This document shows, piece after piece, positions 1 to 7,775 of a stretch of DNA of 64,000 nt. A program made the position numbers and the translations under genes. Each line of letters starts with the position of its first letter. Position 1 is the stretch's first letter. Source of the DNA: Halorubrum amylolyticum (lineage in GTDB: Archaea; Halobacteriota; Halobacteria; Halobacteriales; Haloferacaceae); contig NZ_SDJP01000011.1 of assembly GCF_004114995.1 (NCBI RefSeq), forward strand, positions 19,598 through 83,597, given 5' to 3'. The notes under the pieces were generated by a model. That model saw only the letters and a list, made by a program, of their open reading frames with translations. It searched no databases and was not told the DNA's origin.

Positions 1-1
1 A

Positions 2-325
2 GAGCAGGTGAGTCCTGCGTACACGTCTCAGCGGTGTTCGAAGTGTGGGTTTACCCATGAGTCGAATCGACGGTCGAAACACCAGTTCGTGTGTCGGAAG
101 TGCGAGTACGAACTGAACGCGGATTACAACGCGAGCAAGAACATCGCTCGGAAACTTCTCAAACGTCTCCACTCGGGGCAGACGTCTCCGGGTGGAGGCG
201 CACCCTGTCAGTGTGCGCTCAAGTCAGGGACGCTGAACCTGAACGGCGGATTTACCGCCTCCGTCAGTTCGACGGCAGAAGGGGAGTCCACTGACAAGTC
301 CACGACTTCAGTCGTGGGTTACTGA
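2..325 (+). CDS. tnpB: TnpB C-terminal part (IS1341-type element), cut by window edge
   Basis: The reading frame is open from the first complete codon, so the gene starts outside the window. What is seen is the TnpB C-terminus: a zinc finger with two CX2C pairs (C-SKC-G and C-RKC-E) followed by [12 protein letters not shown], which holds the third RuvC Asp and the conserved NASKNIA-type helix. TnpB is an RNA-guided nuclease that keeps IS200/IS605-family elements in place. The last 60-70 residues are the usual low-complexity haloarchaeal TnpB tail, and their coding DNA overlaps the right-end hairpin. It is a relative of the complete tnpB at 40434-41675 but clearly not identical to it. Confidence 0.85.
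   Translation, partial: EQVSPAYTSQRCSKCGFTHESNRRSKHQFVCRKCEYELNADYNASKNIARKLLKRLHSGQTSPGGGAPCQCALKSGTLNLNGGFTASVSSTAEGESTDKSTTSVVGY
300..317 (+). repeat. right-end hairpin of TnpB element
   Basis: A perfect 7-bp inverted repeat (CCACGAC / GTCGTGG) with a TTCA loop overlaps the last codons of the partial tnpB. IS200/IS605-family elements end in subterminal hairpins, and the guide RNA of TnpB is read from this end. The ilvE promoter starts about 12 bp beyond it. Confidence 0.6.
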
Positions 326-328
326 CAG

Positions 329-336
329 TTTTAAGC
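329..336 (+). promoter_or_regulatory. TATA box of ilvE
   Basis: TTTTAAGC lies about 27 nt before the ilvE ATG, the spacing expected for a leaderless haloarchaeal transcript. It lies just outside the right end of the TnpB element. Confidence 0.5.
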
Positions 337-358
337 CCGCCGACCGCAATTTCCGAGT

Positions 359-1288
359 ATGGGATTCGACGAGATGGATGTCGACACGATCTGGAAGAAC
401 GGTGAGTTCCTCGACTGGGACGACGCGACCACTCACGTTCTGACCCACGCGCTCCACTACGGGAGCGGCGTGTTCGAGGGCGTCCGCTGTTACGACACCG
501 AGCGGGGACCGGCGGTCTTCCGGTGGGAGGAGCACCTCGACCGGCTGTTCGACTCCGCGAAGATGTACGACCTCGATATCGAGCACTCCCGTGAGGAGAT
601 CACCGAGGCGACCCTCGACCTGCTCGATAGGCAGGACTTGGAGTCCTGTTACATCCGGCCGATCGCCTACTACGGCTACGACTCGCTCGGCGTCTCGCCG
701 AAGGACTGCCCGACTGACCTCGTCCTCGCCGCGTGGCCGTGGGGCGCGTACCTCGGCGAGGAGGCGCTCAAAAACGGCGTCGACGTGATGGTCTCCTCGT
801 GGCGGAAACACGCCTCCTCGCAGGTGCCGACGAACGTCAAGACCACCGGCCTGTACGTCAACTCCATGCTCGCGGGCGAGGAGGCCCGCCGCAACGGCTA
901 CGTCGAGGCCATCGTCCTGAACAAGGAAGGCAACGTCGCCGAGGGGCCGGGCGAGAACATCTTCATGGTCAACGACGGCGAGATCTACACCACCGGTCCG
1001 GCGCAGTCGATCCTCGAAGGGATCACCCGCGACACCGTCATCGAACTGGCGGAGGAGCGCGGCTACACCGTCCACGACGAGGCGGTCATCTCCCGCGGCC
1101 AGCTGTACACCGCCGACGAGCTGTTCTTCACCGGTTCCGCGGCCGAGGTGACCCCGATCCGGTCGGTCGACGACACCGAGATCGGCGCGGGCACCCGCGG
1201 CCCGGTCACCGAGGAGCTCCAGGGCGCCTTCTTCGATCTGGTCGAGCGCCGGACCGACGACCACGACGACTGGTTCACGTACCTGTAG
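359..1288 (+). CDS. ilvE: branched-chain amino acid aminotransferase
   Basis: A class IV PLP aminotransferase of 309 aa, the usual length. It carries out the last step of Leu/Ile/Val synthesis and the first of their breakdown, with 2-oxoglutarate as partner, in the cytoplasm. The PLP lysine is K161 in PTNVKTTGLYVNS. The downstream block GYVEAIVLN...VAEGPGENIF is diagnostic for IlvE. The N-terminus has the family pattern GVFEGVRCY. The ATG at 359 matches the TATA spacing; an internal Met six codons later is possible. It stands alone, convergent with the DUF502 gene. The closest alternative, D-amino-acid or 4-amino-4-deoxychorismate enzymes, fits less well. Confidence 0.93.
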   Translation: MGFDEMDVDTIWKNGEFLDWDDATTHVLTHALHYGSGVFEGVRCYDTERGPAVFRWEEHLDRLFDSAKMYDLDIEHSREEITEATLDLLDRQDLESCYIRPIAYYGYDSLGVSPKDCPTDLVLAAWPWGAYLGEEALKNGVDVMVSSWRKHASSQVPTNVKTTGLYVNSMLAGEEARRNGYVEAIVLNKEGNVAEGPGENIFMVNDGEIYTTGPAQSILEGITRDTVIELAEERGYTVHDEAVISRGQLYTADELFFTGSAAEVTPIRSVDDTEIGAGTRGPVTEELQGAFFDLVERRTDDHDDWFTYL

Positions 1289-1321
1289 GTCGGCTCTCCT
1301 CGCCGTTTTACCCGTCTCCGA

Positions 1322-2080
1322 TCAGTCGCTGCCGCCGCCACCGCCACCGCCACCGCCACCGCCACCGCCACCGCCACCGCCACCGCCCCCGTCCGTAGAC
1401 GGGCGGTCGGACTCGCCGGGCGTCCCGTCGGTACGGACGCCGCCGACGCCGCCGGGCTTCCCGGTGGTTCCCTCGGGCGGGCGCTCCTCCTCGACTGGGA
1501 CCTGATGCGCGGACTCGGCGAAGCCGGCCGAGAGGACGCGCGTCATCCCCTCCTCGACGGTCTCGCCGGTCTCCTCGATGCGGTCGGGCTCGACCTCGAT
1601 GACGAAGCCGGTGGTGATGTTCGGCGCGGTCGGCATGAACAGAACGATCTTCCCGTCGCGGGTCTTCTTCCCGGTCCGGAACGCGGTCATGCGGATTCCC
1701 GGCCACGTCTCGATGTAGACGGGGCTCTGTAGCTCGTCGGTCCCGGAGACGGCCGTCTCGATCGCGAGCTTCGAGGCGTTGTACACCACGCGCAGCGCCG
1801 GAATCCGGTTTATCGCGCCGTCGACGGCGGACTCCGCCAGCCGGCCGAGCGTCGTCCGCATGAAGTAGCCGACCGCGAGGACGACCGTCGCGAACACCGC
1901 CATCGCGATGATCACCCGCGAGACCGGCTCCAGCGGCGTGGGGATGACCGCCGGCTGGAGATCCTCGATCAGCGGGATCGACGCGATGTACCGGTAGATC
2001 CACTGGAGGACGAGGAGGAGCACCAACAGGGGAGCCAGCACGATGAGGCCGCTGGCGAAGTCGCGTTTCCACGTGGACAT
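1322..2080 (-). CDS. DUF502 family membrane protein with poly-glycine tail
   Basis: A 252-aa protein of the DUF502 family, function unknown. Two hydrophobic segments (about residues 8-30 and 55-75) give an N-terminal membrane anchor; the conserved core follows, with the family features NRIPALRVVYNASK and FRTGKKTRDGKIVLFMPTAPN. After about residue 195 it becomes a Pro/Gly/Asp linker and ends in a run of about 21 glycines before SD. That run is encoded by a hexanucleotide repeat (see separate entry), so its length probably varies between strains. A TATA-like TTTAAG on the minus strand near 2107-2113 suits the ATG at 2080. Confidence 0.8.
   Translation of the reverse strand: MSTWKRDFASGLIVLAPLLVLLLVLQWIYRYIASIPLIEDLQPAVIPTPLEPVSRVIIAMAVFATVVLAVGYFMRTTLGRLAESAVDGAINRIPALRVVYNASKLAIETAVSGTDELQSPVYIETWPGIRMTAFRTGKKTRDGKIVLFMPTAPNITTGFVIEVEPDRIEETGETVEEGMTRVLSAGFAESAHQVPVEEERPPEGTTGKPGGVGGVRTDGTPGESDRPSTDGGGGGGGGGGGGGGGGGGGGSD
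1331..1390. repeat. (CCGCCA)n microsatellite coding poly-Gly
   Basis: About ten tandem copies of a CCGCCA hexamer. It lies inside the 3' end of the DUF502 gene, where the minus strand reads Gly-Gly repeatedly. The unit is a multiple of three, so slippage would change tail length without a frameshift. Confidence 0.9.
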
Positions 2081-2169
2081 CTATCGAGTCCCTATCCGTC
2101 GGCAATGCTTAAAGGGGCTTCTACGTGCCGGACGACCTCGACGGGCGCTCGCCGGTCTGCGGGCCGCCA

Positions 2170-2901
2170 TCACCGACCCGCGACCGCTCGCAGCGCGAAC
2201 GTCAGGTTCTGCCTGCGCTCGCGGACACGCCGGTAGAAGTACGAGAACCACTTGGTCCCGAACGGGGCGTACTGGGCCACGTCCACCCCCTGCGCGGCGA
2301 GGTCGCGCTGGGCCTCGTCGCGGACGCCCATCAGCATCTGGATCTCGTACTCCGTCCCGTGCTCCCGGGCGAGCCGGTCGGCGAGCGCGATCATCGCGGG
2401 GTCGTGCGAGCCGACCGCGATCCCGCGGTCGCGGCGTTCGAACAGGAAGCGGAGGTCCTCGCGGGTGCGCTTGAGGTTCGACTGGACGCACTGGCCGACG
2501 CTCCACGGGTACTCCGCGGCGATCGACTCGAAGGCGTCGAGGGTCGCGTCCGTGGTGTCGGCGTCCTCCATGTCACACCAGACGAACGCGTCGAGGTCGT
2601 GGGCGCGGGAGACGATCTCGCGGTAGTGCTCCTCGAAGAGTTCCTCGGACACGCTGAGGCCGATCTGGGAGGGTTTCACCGAGACGCAGGCGTCGAGCCC
2701 GCTGTCGGCGATGTCCTCTAAGAGCGCGAGGTACGCGTCGGTATCGGCGCGGGCGTCGGCGGGGTCGTCGTAGTGCTCGCCGAGCAGGTTCAGGATGACG
2801 GCGACCCCGTCCTCGTTGCGCGCTCGGGCGTGTTCGAGGGCTTCCGGGATGCTCTCGCCGGCGACGAACCGCCGCGCGATCGGAGGGATCATACCGCTCA
2901 C
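2170..2901 (-). CDS. proline dehydrogenase, apparently with internal deletion
   Basis: A 243-aa protein resembling the PutA/PRODH TIM barrel, which oxidises proline to pyrroline-5-carboxylate with FAD. Recognisable blocks in order are [14 protein letters not shown] (1-17), [10 protein letters not shown] (73-82), FVWCDMED (106-113), [13 protein letters not shown] (138-150), GIAVGSHDP (160-168), YEIQMLMGV (185-193) and the C-terminal signature [16 protein letters not shown] (224-239). Between residues about 152 and 160 the block with the RLVKGAY motif, which supplies the active-site lysine near the flavin, is absent. Family members are some 35-40 residues longer. The frame stays open across the gap. 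The protein may be inactive, or the gap may be an assembly error. No P5C dehydrogenase lies nearby. Confidence 0.75.
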   Translation of the reverse strand: MSGMIPPIARRFVAGESIPEALEHARARNEDGVAVILNLLGEHYDDPADARADTDAYLALLEDIADSGLDACVSVKPSQIGLSVSEELFEEHYREIVSRAHDLDAFVWCDMEDADTTDATLDAFESIAAEYPWSVGQCVQSNLKRTREDLRFLFERRDRGIAVGSHDPAMIALADRLAREHGTEYEIQMLMGVRDEAQRDLAAQGVDVAQYAPFGTKWFSYFYRRVRERRQNLTFALRAVAGR

Positions 2902-2997
2902 TCGGGGCGGTAGCGACTTGATTGTTGTCGACTCGGACGGTTTCGAGGCCGGCCGCGGCGGAGCCGGCGAGGGATTCCGGACCGATCGAATCCGGGA

Positions 2998-3005
2998 TTT
3001 ATATG
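2998..3005 (+). promoter_or_regulatory. TATA box of carS
   Basis: TTTATATG centred about 27 nt before the ATG at 3029; this spacing selects that start for carS over longer upstream readings of the same frame. Confidence 0.6.
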
Positions 3006-3028
3006 CCCCCGACAGGCGACGGTCGGGT

Positions 3029-3571
3029 ATGATCGGTTCGCTCGTCGCGACCGCGTTCTGGGCGATGTTGCCCGCCTACGTGCCGAACAACGCCGCGGTG
3101 CTCGCGGGCGGCGGCCGCCCCATCGACGGCGGCCGCGAGTGGCGCGGCGCCCGGCTGCTCGGCGACGGGAAGACGTGGCGCGGCACCGCGGTCGGCACCC
3201 TCGCCGGGGTCGTCCTCGCGCTCGCGCTCAACGCCGTCGCGGAGCCCGCGAGCGCCGCGCTCGGGGTCGACCTCCCGACGTTCGCGCTCCCGGCCGCGTT
3301 CGCGCTCGCGTTCGGCGCGATGTGCGGCGACATCGGCGCCTCCTTCCTCAAGCGTCGGTCGGGTCGCGAGCGCGGGGCGGCCTTCCCGGTGCTCGACCAG
3401 CTCGACTTCGTCGTCGTCGCGCTCGCGACCGTCTTCGTCGTCGACACCGACTGGGCGCTCGCGGTGTTCACCCCGTCCGTCCTCGCGGTCGTGCTCGTGC
3501 TGACGCCGATCCTCCACGTCGCCACGAACGCCGGCGCCTACGCGCTCGGGCTGAAGAACGAGCCGTGGTGA
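3029..3571 (+). CDS. carS: CDP-archaeol synthase
   Basis: A 180-aa integral membrane enzyme that joins CTP and digeranylgeranylglyceryl phosphate to give CDP-archaeol, the branch point of archaeal phospholipid synthesis. The sequence shows [17 protein letters not shown] at the N-terminus, then [14 protein letters not shown] and the [11 protein letters not shown]...PVLDQLDFV block, which is the CTP-transferase signature in this family. About five hydrophobic segments are visible, and the length matches CarS. The start at 3029 is chosen from the TATA box and the family N-terminus. It works in the same lipid pathway as the GGPP synthase at 56957-57799. Confidence 0.92.
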   Translation: MIGSLVATAFWAMLPAYVPNNAAVLAGGGRPIDGGREWRGARLLGDGKTWRGTAVGTLAGVVLALALNAVAEPASAALGVDLPTFALPAAFALAFGAMCGDIGASFLKRRSGRERGAAFPVLDQLDFVVVALATVFVVDTDWALAVFTPSVLAVVLVLTPILHVATNAGAYALGLKNEPW

Positions 3572-3622
3572 GCGCGGTCGGCGTCGGCTCCCTCGGCGGC
3601 CCTCCGGGTCGGCGGGAGTCCC

Positions 3623-4069
3623 TTACGCGTCCAACTCGTCGAACACGGCGTCGACCATCTCGCCGGTGTCGGCGACGATCGCGTCCATCTCCTCGTCGTC
3701 GGTCGGGAGCCCGAGCAGCCGCGCGATCTTCATGATCGAGACGTGGTAGACGACCTGCTCGCCGGGCGCCGACTCCCAGATCACCATGTTACAGGGGAAC
3801 AGGGCACCGATCCGCCCGTCGGTCGCGTCGAGCGCGCGGTTCGCCATCTCGGGGTTGCAGGCGCCGAGGACGTAGTAAGGGTCGCGATCGGCGCCGACCT
3901 TCTCGTTGAGCATCTCCGACGGGGAGAACTCCACCGGAATCCCGAAGCCCGCATCGAGACACACCTCGCGGACGCGCTCGATCGCCGACTCGTGGTCGGC
4001 TTCGAGCGTCGTCTGCGTCTCGCCGTACTCCTCGGGGTCGAGCTCGTGCGGATCGAACGGGATCGCCAT
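3623..4069 (-). CDS. DUF302 family protein
   Basis: A 148-aa soluble protein of the DUF302 family; biochemical role unknown. The conserved core is seen as the helical AIERVREVCLDAGFGIPVEF, then YYVLGACNPEMANRAL and IGALFPCNMVIWE with two conserved cysteines that might bind metal or a ligand. It is transcribed away from a short array of 17-bp repeats at 4114-4181. The length is typical. Confidence 0.8.
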   Translation of the reverse strand: MAIPFDPHELDPEEYGETQTTLEADHESAIERVREVCLDAGFGIPVEFSPSEMLNEKVGADRDPYYVLGACNPEMANRALDATDGRIGALFPCNMVIWESAPGEQVVYHVSIMKIARLLGLPTDDEEMDAIVADTGEMVDAVFDELDA

Positions 4070-4113
4070 GCCCGGGTTCCGCGTCGGCCGGACAAAAAGC
4101 TCGCGGCGGCCGA

Positions 4114-4181
4114 GGGACGAAACGGAGACAGGGACGAAACGGAGACAGGGACGAAACGGAGACAGGGACGAAACGGAGACA
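4114..4181. repeat. four 17-bp direct repeats
   Basis: Four perfect tandem copies of GGGACGAAACGGAGACA. They lie about 45 bp upstream of the DUF302 start codon and downstream of the stop of the neighbouring minus-strand gene. The 17-bp unit is not a multiple of three, so this is not a coding repeat. Confidence 0.95.
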
Positions 4182-4217
4182 GATGCGAGGAGGGAAGCGA
4201 AACCGAACCGGAAACGG

Positions 4218-4505
4218 CTACTCGGTCGCGACCGGACCGCGCCCGACGATCTCCTCGACCTCGGTCACGAACTCGCTCCGGCTCTCGAACAGCGGGACCT
4301 CCGACGCCGCGAGCACGTCGTCGAGGGCGCGGGCGCCCTCCGGCGTCCGGATCGTCGCGTCGCCCTCCTGGGCGCGCAGGTCGCTGCGCTTCGCGGGCCA
4401 CGTGAGCCGGGACGCGACGCGGGCGATCGGCTCGCCCGGGACGTCCGGCCCCTCGCCAAGCTCGACGGCCGGCTCCTCCGCCTCGGCCTCGTCGTTGTCG
4501 CTCAT
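4218..4505 (-). CDS. small haloarchaeal protein, DUF5789-like
   Basis: A 95-aa acidic protein. The core ITW/LTWPAKRSDL...GDATIRTPEGARALDDVL...FESRSEFVTEVEEIVGRGPV resembles a small haloarchaeal family that I associate with DUF5789; that name is from memory and uncertain. The start is set at the Met of MSDNDEAEAEEP because the upstream in-frame extension is low-complexity and not family-like. There is no signal or membrane segment. Function unknown. Confidence 0.65.
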   Translation of the reverse strand: MSDNDEAEAEEPAVELGEGPDVPGEPIARVASRLTWPAKRSDLRAQEGDATIRTPEGARALDDVLAASEVPLFESRSEFVTEVEEIVGRGPVATE

Positions 4506-4640
4506 ACCCCGCGCTTTCGCTCCGGCGACACTAATGGTTTCGATGCGAGCCAAGGGCGACGATGATGTGTCCGGGCGACACGCTGCGATCGGGGACACGC
4601 ACCACACGCGCCGAGGCCGGCGCCGTGCGTCCACCGCTCC

Positions 4641-5777
4641 TCACCGCCAGCCGCGGTCGGTGTCGTTGAGCCGCTCGCACCCGTCATCGGTGACGACGAC
4701 GAGGTCTTCGATCCGACAGCCGAACCGGCCGTCGAGGTAGATTCCCGGCTCCACCGAGAAGGCCATCCCCGGCTCCAGCGCCCGGTCGTTGCCGGCCACG
4801 ATATACGGCTCCTCGTGGACGTCGAGCCCGACGCCGTGGCCGGTGCGGTGGAAGAACGCGTCGCCGTAGCCGGCGTCCTCGACGACCTCGCGGGCGGCCC
4901 GGTCGACCGCCTCGGCGGCGACGCCCGGCTCGACCGCCTCCACCGCGGCGGCGTGCGCCTCCCGAACCGTCTCGTGGACGCGCTGGTACTCGGCAGGCGG
5001 CTCGCCGTCGAAGACGAGCGTCCGCGTCTGGTCCGAGGGGTACCCGTCGATCCGGGTGCCGAAGTCGAGCACGACGGGCTCGCCCGCCCGGATCTCGCGG
5101 TCGCCGCAGCCGTGGTGGGGCTTCGCCCCGTTCGGTCCCGCGCCGACGATCGTCTCGAAGGAGGTCCCCTCGCCGCCGTGGGCGGCCAGCCGGTCGGCGA
5201 TCCGGTCGGCGACCTCGCGCTCGGTCATCCCGACCGCGTCGGCGCCGAGGTCGCGGAGGTCCCGGACCGTCGCGTCCGCGGCGGCCGCGGCCGCGCGCAT
5301 CGCGTCCAGTTCGGCCTCGTCCTTCCGCACGCGGAGGTCGGCGAGCGCCTCGCTCGCGAGCCCCCACTCGGCGTCCGGCGCGGCGGCCCGGAGGTCCTGC
5401 GTGAACGTCGCCCACATCGTGTCGTCGACGAGGAGCCGCCCCTCGCGGAGCCCGAGATCGCCGAGCAAGGTCCGGACGGCGGCGGTCGGGTCGTCGCCGT
5501 CGGCCCACGTCCGCACCGCGCCGACCGTGGTCTCCTCCCGGACCTGCGTCTCGTAGAGGGCGGGCACGAGGAGGGTCGGCTCGGCGGCGTCGGTCCCGCC
5601 TGTCGCACGGTCACCCGCCGGCACGACGAGCAGGAGGTGTCGCTCGCCCGGCTCCTCGGCGAAGCCGGTGAGGTACTGGAGGTTCCGACTGGGGAAACAG
5701 ACGAGCCCGTCGGCGCCGGTATCCCGGAGCCGTTCCGCCGCGCGCTCGCGCCGTTCCGCGTGAACGTCTTCGGTCAC
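4641..5777 (-). CDS. M24 family metallopeptidase (Xaa-Pro aminopeptidase/dipeptidase type)
   Basis: A 378-aa creatinase-fold peptidase that probably removes the residue before proline from short peptides. The N-terminal domain (1-145) precedes the pita-bread catalytic domain. All five dinuclear metal ligands can be placed: D238 (VLDFG), D249 (YPSDQTRT), H314 (RTGHGVGL), E343 (SVEPGIY) and E357 (CRIEDLV). The length suits the PepQ/PepP-like archaeal enzymes. It is divergent from a small zinc-finger gene, and a TATA-like CTTATAAG lies upstream near 5806-5813. Confidence 0.88.
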   Translation of the reverse strand: MTEDVHAERRERAAERLRDTGADGLVCFPSRNLQYLTGFAEEPGERHLLLVVPAGDRATGGTDAAEPTLLVPALYETQVREETTVGAVRTWADGDDPTAAVRTLLGDLGLREGRLLVDDTMWATFTQDLRAAAPDAEWGLASEALADLRVRKDEAELDAMRAAAAAADATVRDLRDLGADAVGMTEREVADRIADRLAAHGGEGTSFETIVGAGPNGAKPHHGCGDREIRAGEPVVLDFGTRIDGYPSDQTRTLVFDGEPPAEYQRVHETVREAHAAAVEAVEPGVAAEAVDRAAREVVEDAGYGDAFFHRTGHGVGLDVHEEPYIVAGNDRALEPGMAFSVEPGIYLDGRFGCRIEDLVVVTDDGCERLNDTDRGWR

Positions 5778-5873
5778 GGTCGTACTCGGGCCGGCGGTCG
5801 CTTATAAGTAGGGATGCGTTGAGGGGACGGCAAGCACCCCATAACGATATGCGAAGCGTTCCCACGGACGGGT

Positions 5874-6017
5874 ATGAGCACCCAGGCGGAGTCGACGTTC
5901 GACTGCCCCGAGTGCGACGTGACCGCACCCTCGGCGTCGGTGCAGTACGACGCCCTCGGCTACGCGGTCTGTCCGGTCTGTTCGCACACGACGGCGCCGT
6001 CGAGAGCCGGGGACTGA
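5874..6017 (+). CDS. 47-aa small zinc-finger protein (CPxC pairs)
   Basis: A short ORF with ATG at 5874 and TGA at 6015-6017. The protein reads MSTQAESTFDCPECDV at the start and YAVCPVCSHTTAPSRAGD at the end. Two CPxC knuckles about 26 residues apart form a plausible single zinc site. Haloarchaea encode many such micro-proteins with CPxCG-like motifs, some of which affect growth or biofilm formation in Haloferax. Codon use matches neighbouring genes (GC-rich third positions). It is upstream of, and in the same direction as, the 76-aa gene at 6086. Confidence 0.7.
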   Translation: MSTQAESTFDCPECDVTAPSASVQYDALGYAVCPVCSHTTAPSRAGD

Positions 6018-6085
6018 CCGGGGGACCTCGCCCGTCGCCGACCGCGAACCGCGTCGCTTTACCCGCGTCGCGCGCGTTCTCCGGT

Positions 6086-6316
6086 ATGGCCTGGTCACTG
6101 GGACGCGAGGACGACGTGATCACCGAGTGGGAGCGCTCCGACGGCTACGCGACGGTCCGGGTCCGCGAGCGCGGCGACGGCGGGGTCGTCGCCCGCCTCG
6201 ACGTGATGGAGCAGGCCGACGACGAGTCGGCCTACGAGCGCGAGCGGTTCGACGACCGCGAGGCCGCGCTCGACCGCGCGGCGACGTGGCGCGGGGAGCG
6301 CGACATCGACGACTGA
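6086..6316 (+). CDS. conserved small haloarchaeal protein, unknown function
   Basis: A 76-aa highly charged protein (MAWSLGREDDVITEWERSDG...). It looks like one compact beta-alpha domain: alternating strands TVRVRERGDGGVVARLDV, then an acidic helix DREAALDRAATWRGER. There is no cysteine, signal or membrane segment. The ATG at 6086 is chosen because the upstream in-frame sequence overlaps the zinc-finger gene in another frame. I do not recognise a function. Confidence 0.6.
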   Translation: MAWSLGREDDVITEWERSDGYATVRVRERGDGGVVARLDVMEQADDESAYERERFDDREAALDRAATWRGERDIDD

Positions 6317-6397
6317 CCGTCGGGAGCCACCGGACATCTCGCGAGCGCAACGCCGAGGAGCGTGGCTTTTTACTCTCGCTGCGGGTAGAGGGCCACC

Positions 6398-7735
6398 ATG
6401 ACCGAACGAACGCGTCGCGACTGGCTGCGGTCCCTCGGTGTCGCGAGCACCGCGGGCGTCGCGGGACTGGCCGGGTGTTCCGCCTTCGACTCCGGCGGGC
6501 CGGCCGGAGACGGCACGTCAGAGAACGAGGGCGCCGGAGACGGGAGCGACGGCGGGGATTCGGACGGCGGCGATCGCCCGACAGAAGCGCCGGACGACGG
6601 GGTGAAGACGCAGTTCCGGCGGGGGCTCCGGAACACGGGGTACATCGACGCGGCGATACCCGAGTCGGTCGAGACCGCGTGGGAGGTGCCGGCGAACCGC
6701 GGCGACCACTCGGCCTCGAAGGGGAGCCCGGTGGCGGCGCCGAACGGGGCGATCGTGCTCGCCGACGACACCGGTCGGGTGCAGTCGATCGCGCCGGACG
6801 GCTCGGTGAACTGGGCGACCTCGATCAGCGACGACGACCGCGGCAGCCACGGGACGCCGGCGATCGCGGACGGGAGCCTGTACGTCGGCACCTACGACGG
6901 CGTGGTCTCGGCGGTGGCGCTCGACGACGGGGAGATCCTGTGGCAGACCGACGCCGGCGGGTCGGCCGCCGCCAGCCCGACCTACCTCGACGGGAAGCTC
7001 TACGTCGCGGTCGAGCACGCGACCCCGAGCGGGAGCGTCGTCAGGATGGACGCGGAAAGCGGCGAGATCGAGTGGCGCGACGAGCGCCCCACCGACCACC
7101 CGCACTCGACGGTCGCGATCGACCGCGAGCGCGGTCGCCTCATCTTCGGCTCCAACGACGGCAACTGCTACGCGTGGTCGTTCCCGGATCTGGAGCGCGA
7201 GTGGGCCTACGACACCGGCGGCGAGGTGAAGCTCCCGCTCGCGATCAGCGAGGGGATCGCGGTGGTCCCCTCGTGGGCGGGGACCGTCACGGGGCTCGAC
7301 GTCGAGGACGGCTCCGTGCTGTGGGAGTTCGAGACCGACGGCGGCGAGACGTCGAAGAGCGACCCCAGTCCGGGGGACACGGGCGGCGTCATGTGCGCGC
7401 CCGCGGTCCACGACGGCGAGGTGTACGTCGGGAGCCACGACTCCAACGCCTACGCGATCGACCTCCAGAGCGGCGAGAAGCTGTGGTCGACCTCGACGGG
7501 CGGCTGGATCACCGGGAGCGCGGTCGCCACGAACGACCACGTCTTCGTCGGTTCGTACGACGCGAAGCTGTACGCGCTCGACCGCGACGACGGGTCGGTC
7601 ACCTGGACCGCCGAGGGCCGCGGCGACGCGACCAGCGCGCCCACGGTGACCGACGACGGGATCTACTACGCGGAGCGCGCCCCGGAGAATTCCGACGAGG
7701 CCGGGATGTGCTACAAGCTGGTCGCGAGCGACTGA
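6398..7735 (+). CDS. PQQ-like beta-propeller repeat lipoprotein
   Basis: A 445-aa exported protein. The N-terminus has a twin-arginine motif (RTRRDWLRSLG) and a lipobox ending LAGC, so Cys27 is the likely lipidated residue on the outer face of the membrane. A Gly/Asp/Ser linker (about 30-65) leads to six or seven blade repeats with the pattern GxxYVGxxDxxxxAxDxxxGxxxW, for example GSLYVGTYDGVVSAVALDDG and VYVGSHDSNAYAIDLQSG. Such propellers act as scaffolds; nothing shows bound PQQ. A weak TATA-like CTTTTTAC lies at about 6364-6371. Function unknown. Confidence 0.82.
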   Translation: MTERTRRDWLRSLGVASTAGVAGLAGCSAFDSGGPAGDGTSENEGAGDGSDGGDSDGGDRPTEAPDDGVKTQFRRGLRNTGYIDAAIPESVETAWEVPANRGDHSASKGSPVAAPNGAIVLADDTGRVQSIAPDGSVNWATSISDDDRGSHGTPAIADGSLYVGTYDGVVSAVALDDGEILWQTDAGGSAAASPTYLDGKLYVAVEHATPSGSVVRMDAESGEIEWRDERPTDHPHSTVAIDRERGRLIFGSNDGNCYAWSFPDLEREWAYDTGGEVKLPLAISEGIAVVPSWAGTVTGLDVEDGSVLWEFETDGGETSKSDPSPGDTGGVMCAPAVHDGEVYVGSHDSNAYAIDLQSGEKLWSTSTGGWITGSAVATNDHVFVGSYDAKLYALDRDDGSVTWTAEGRGDATSAPTVTDDGIYYAERAPENSDEAGMCYKLVASD

Positions 7736-7775
7736 CGCCCGCCATCATCCCCCGCACCGCCCCGACCCCGCCGAC

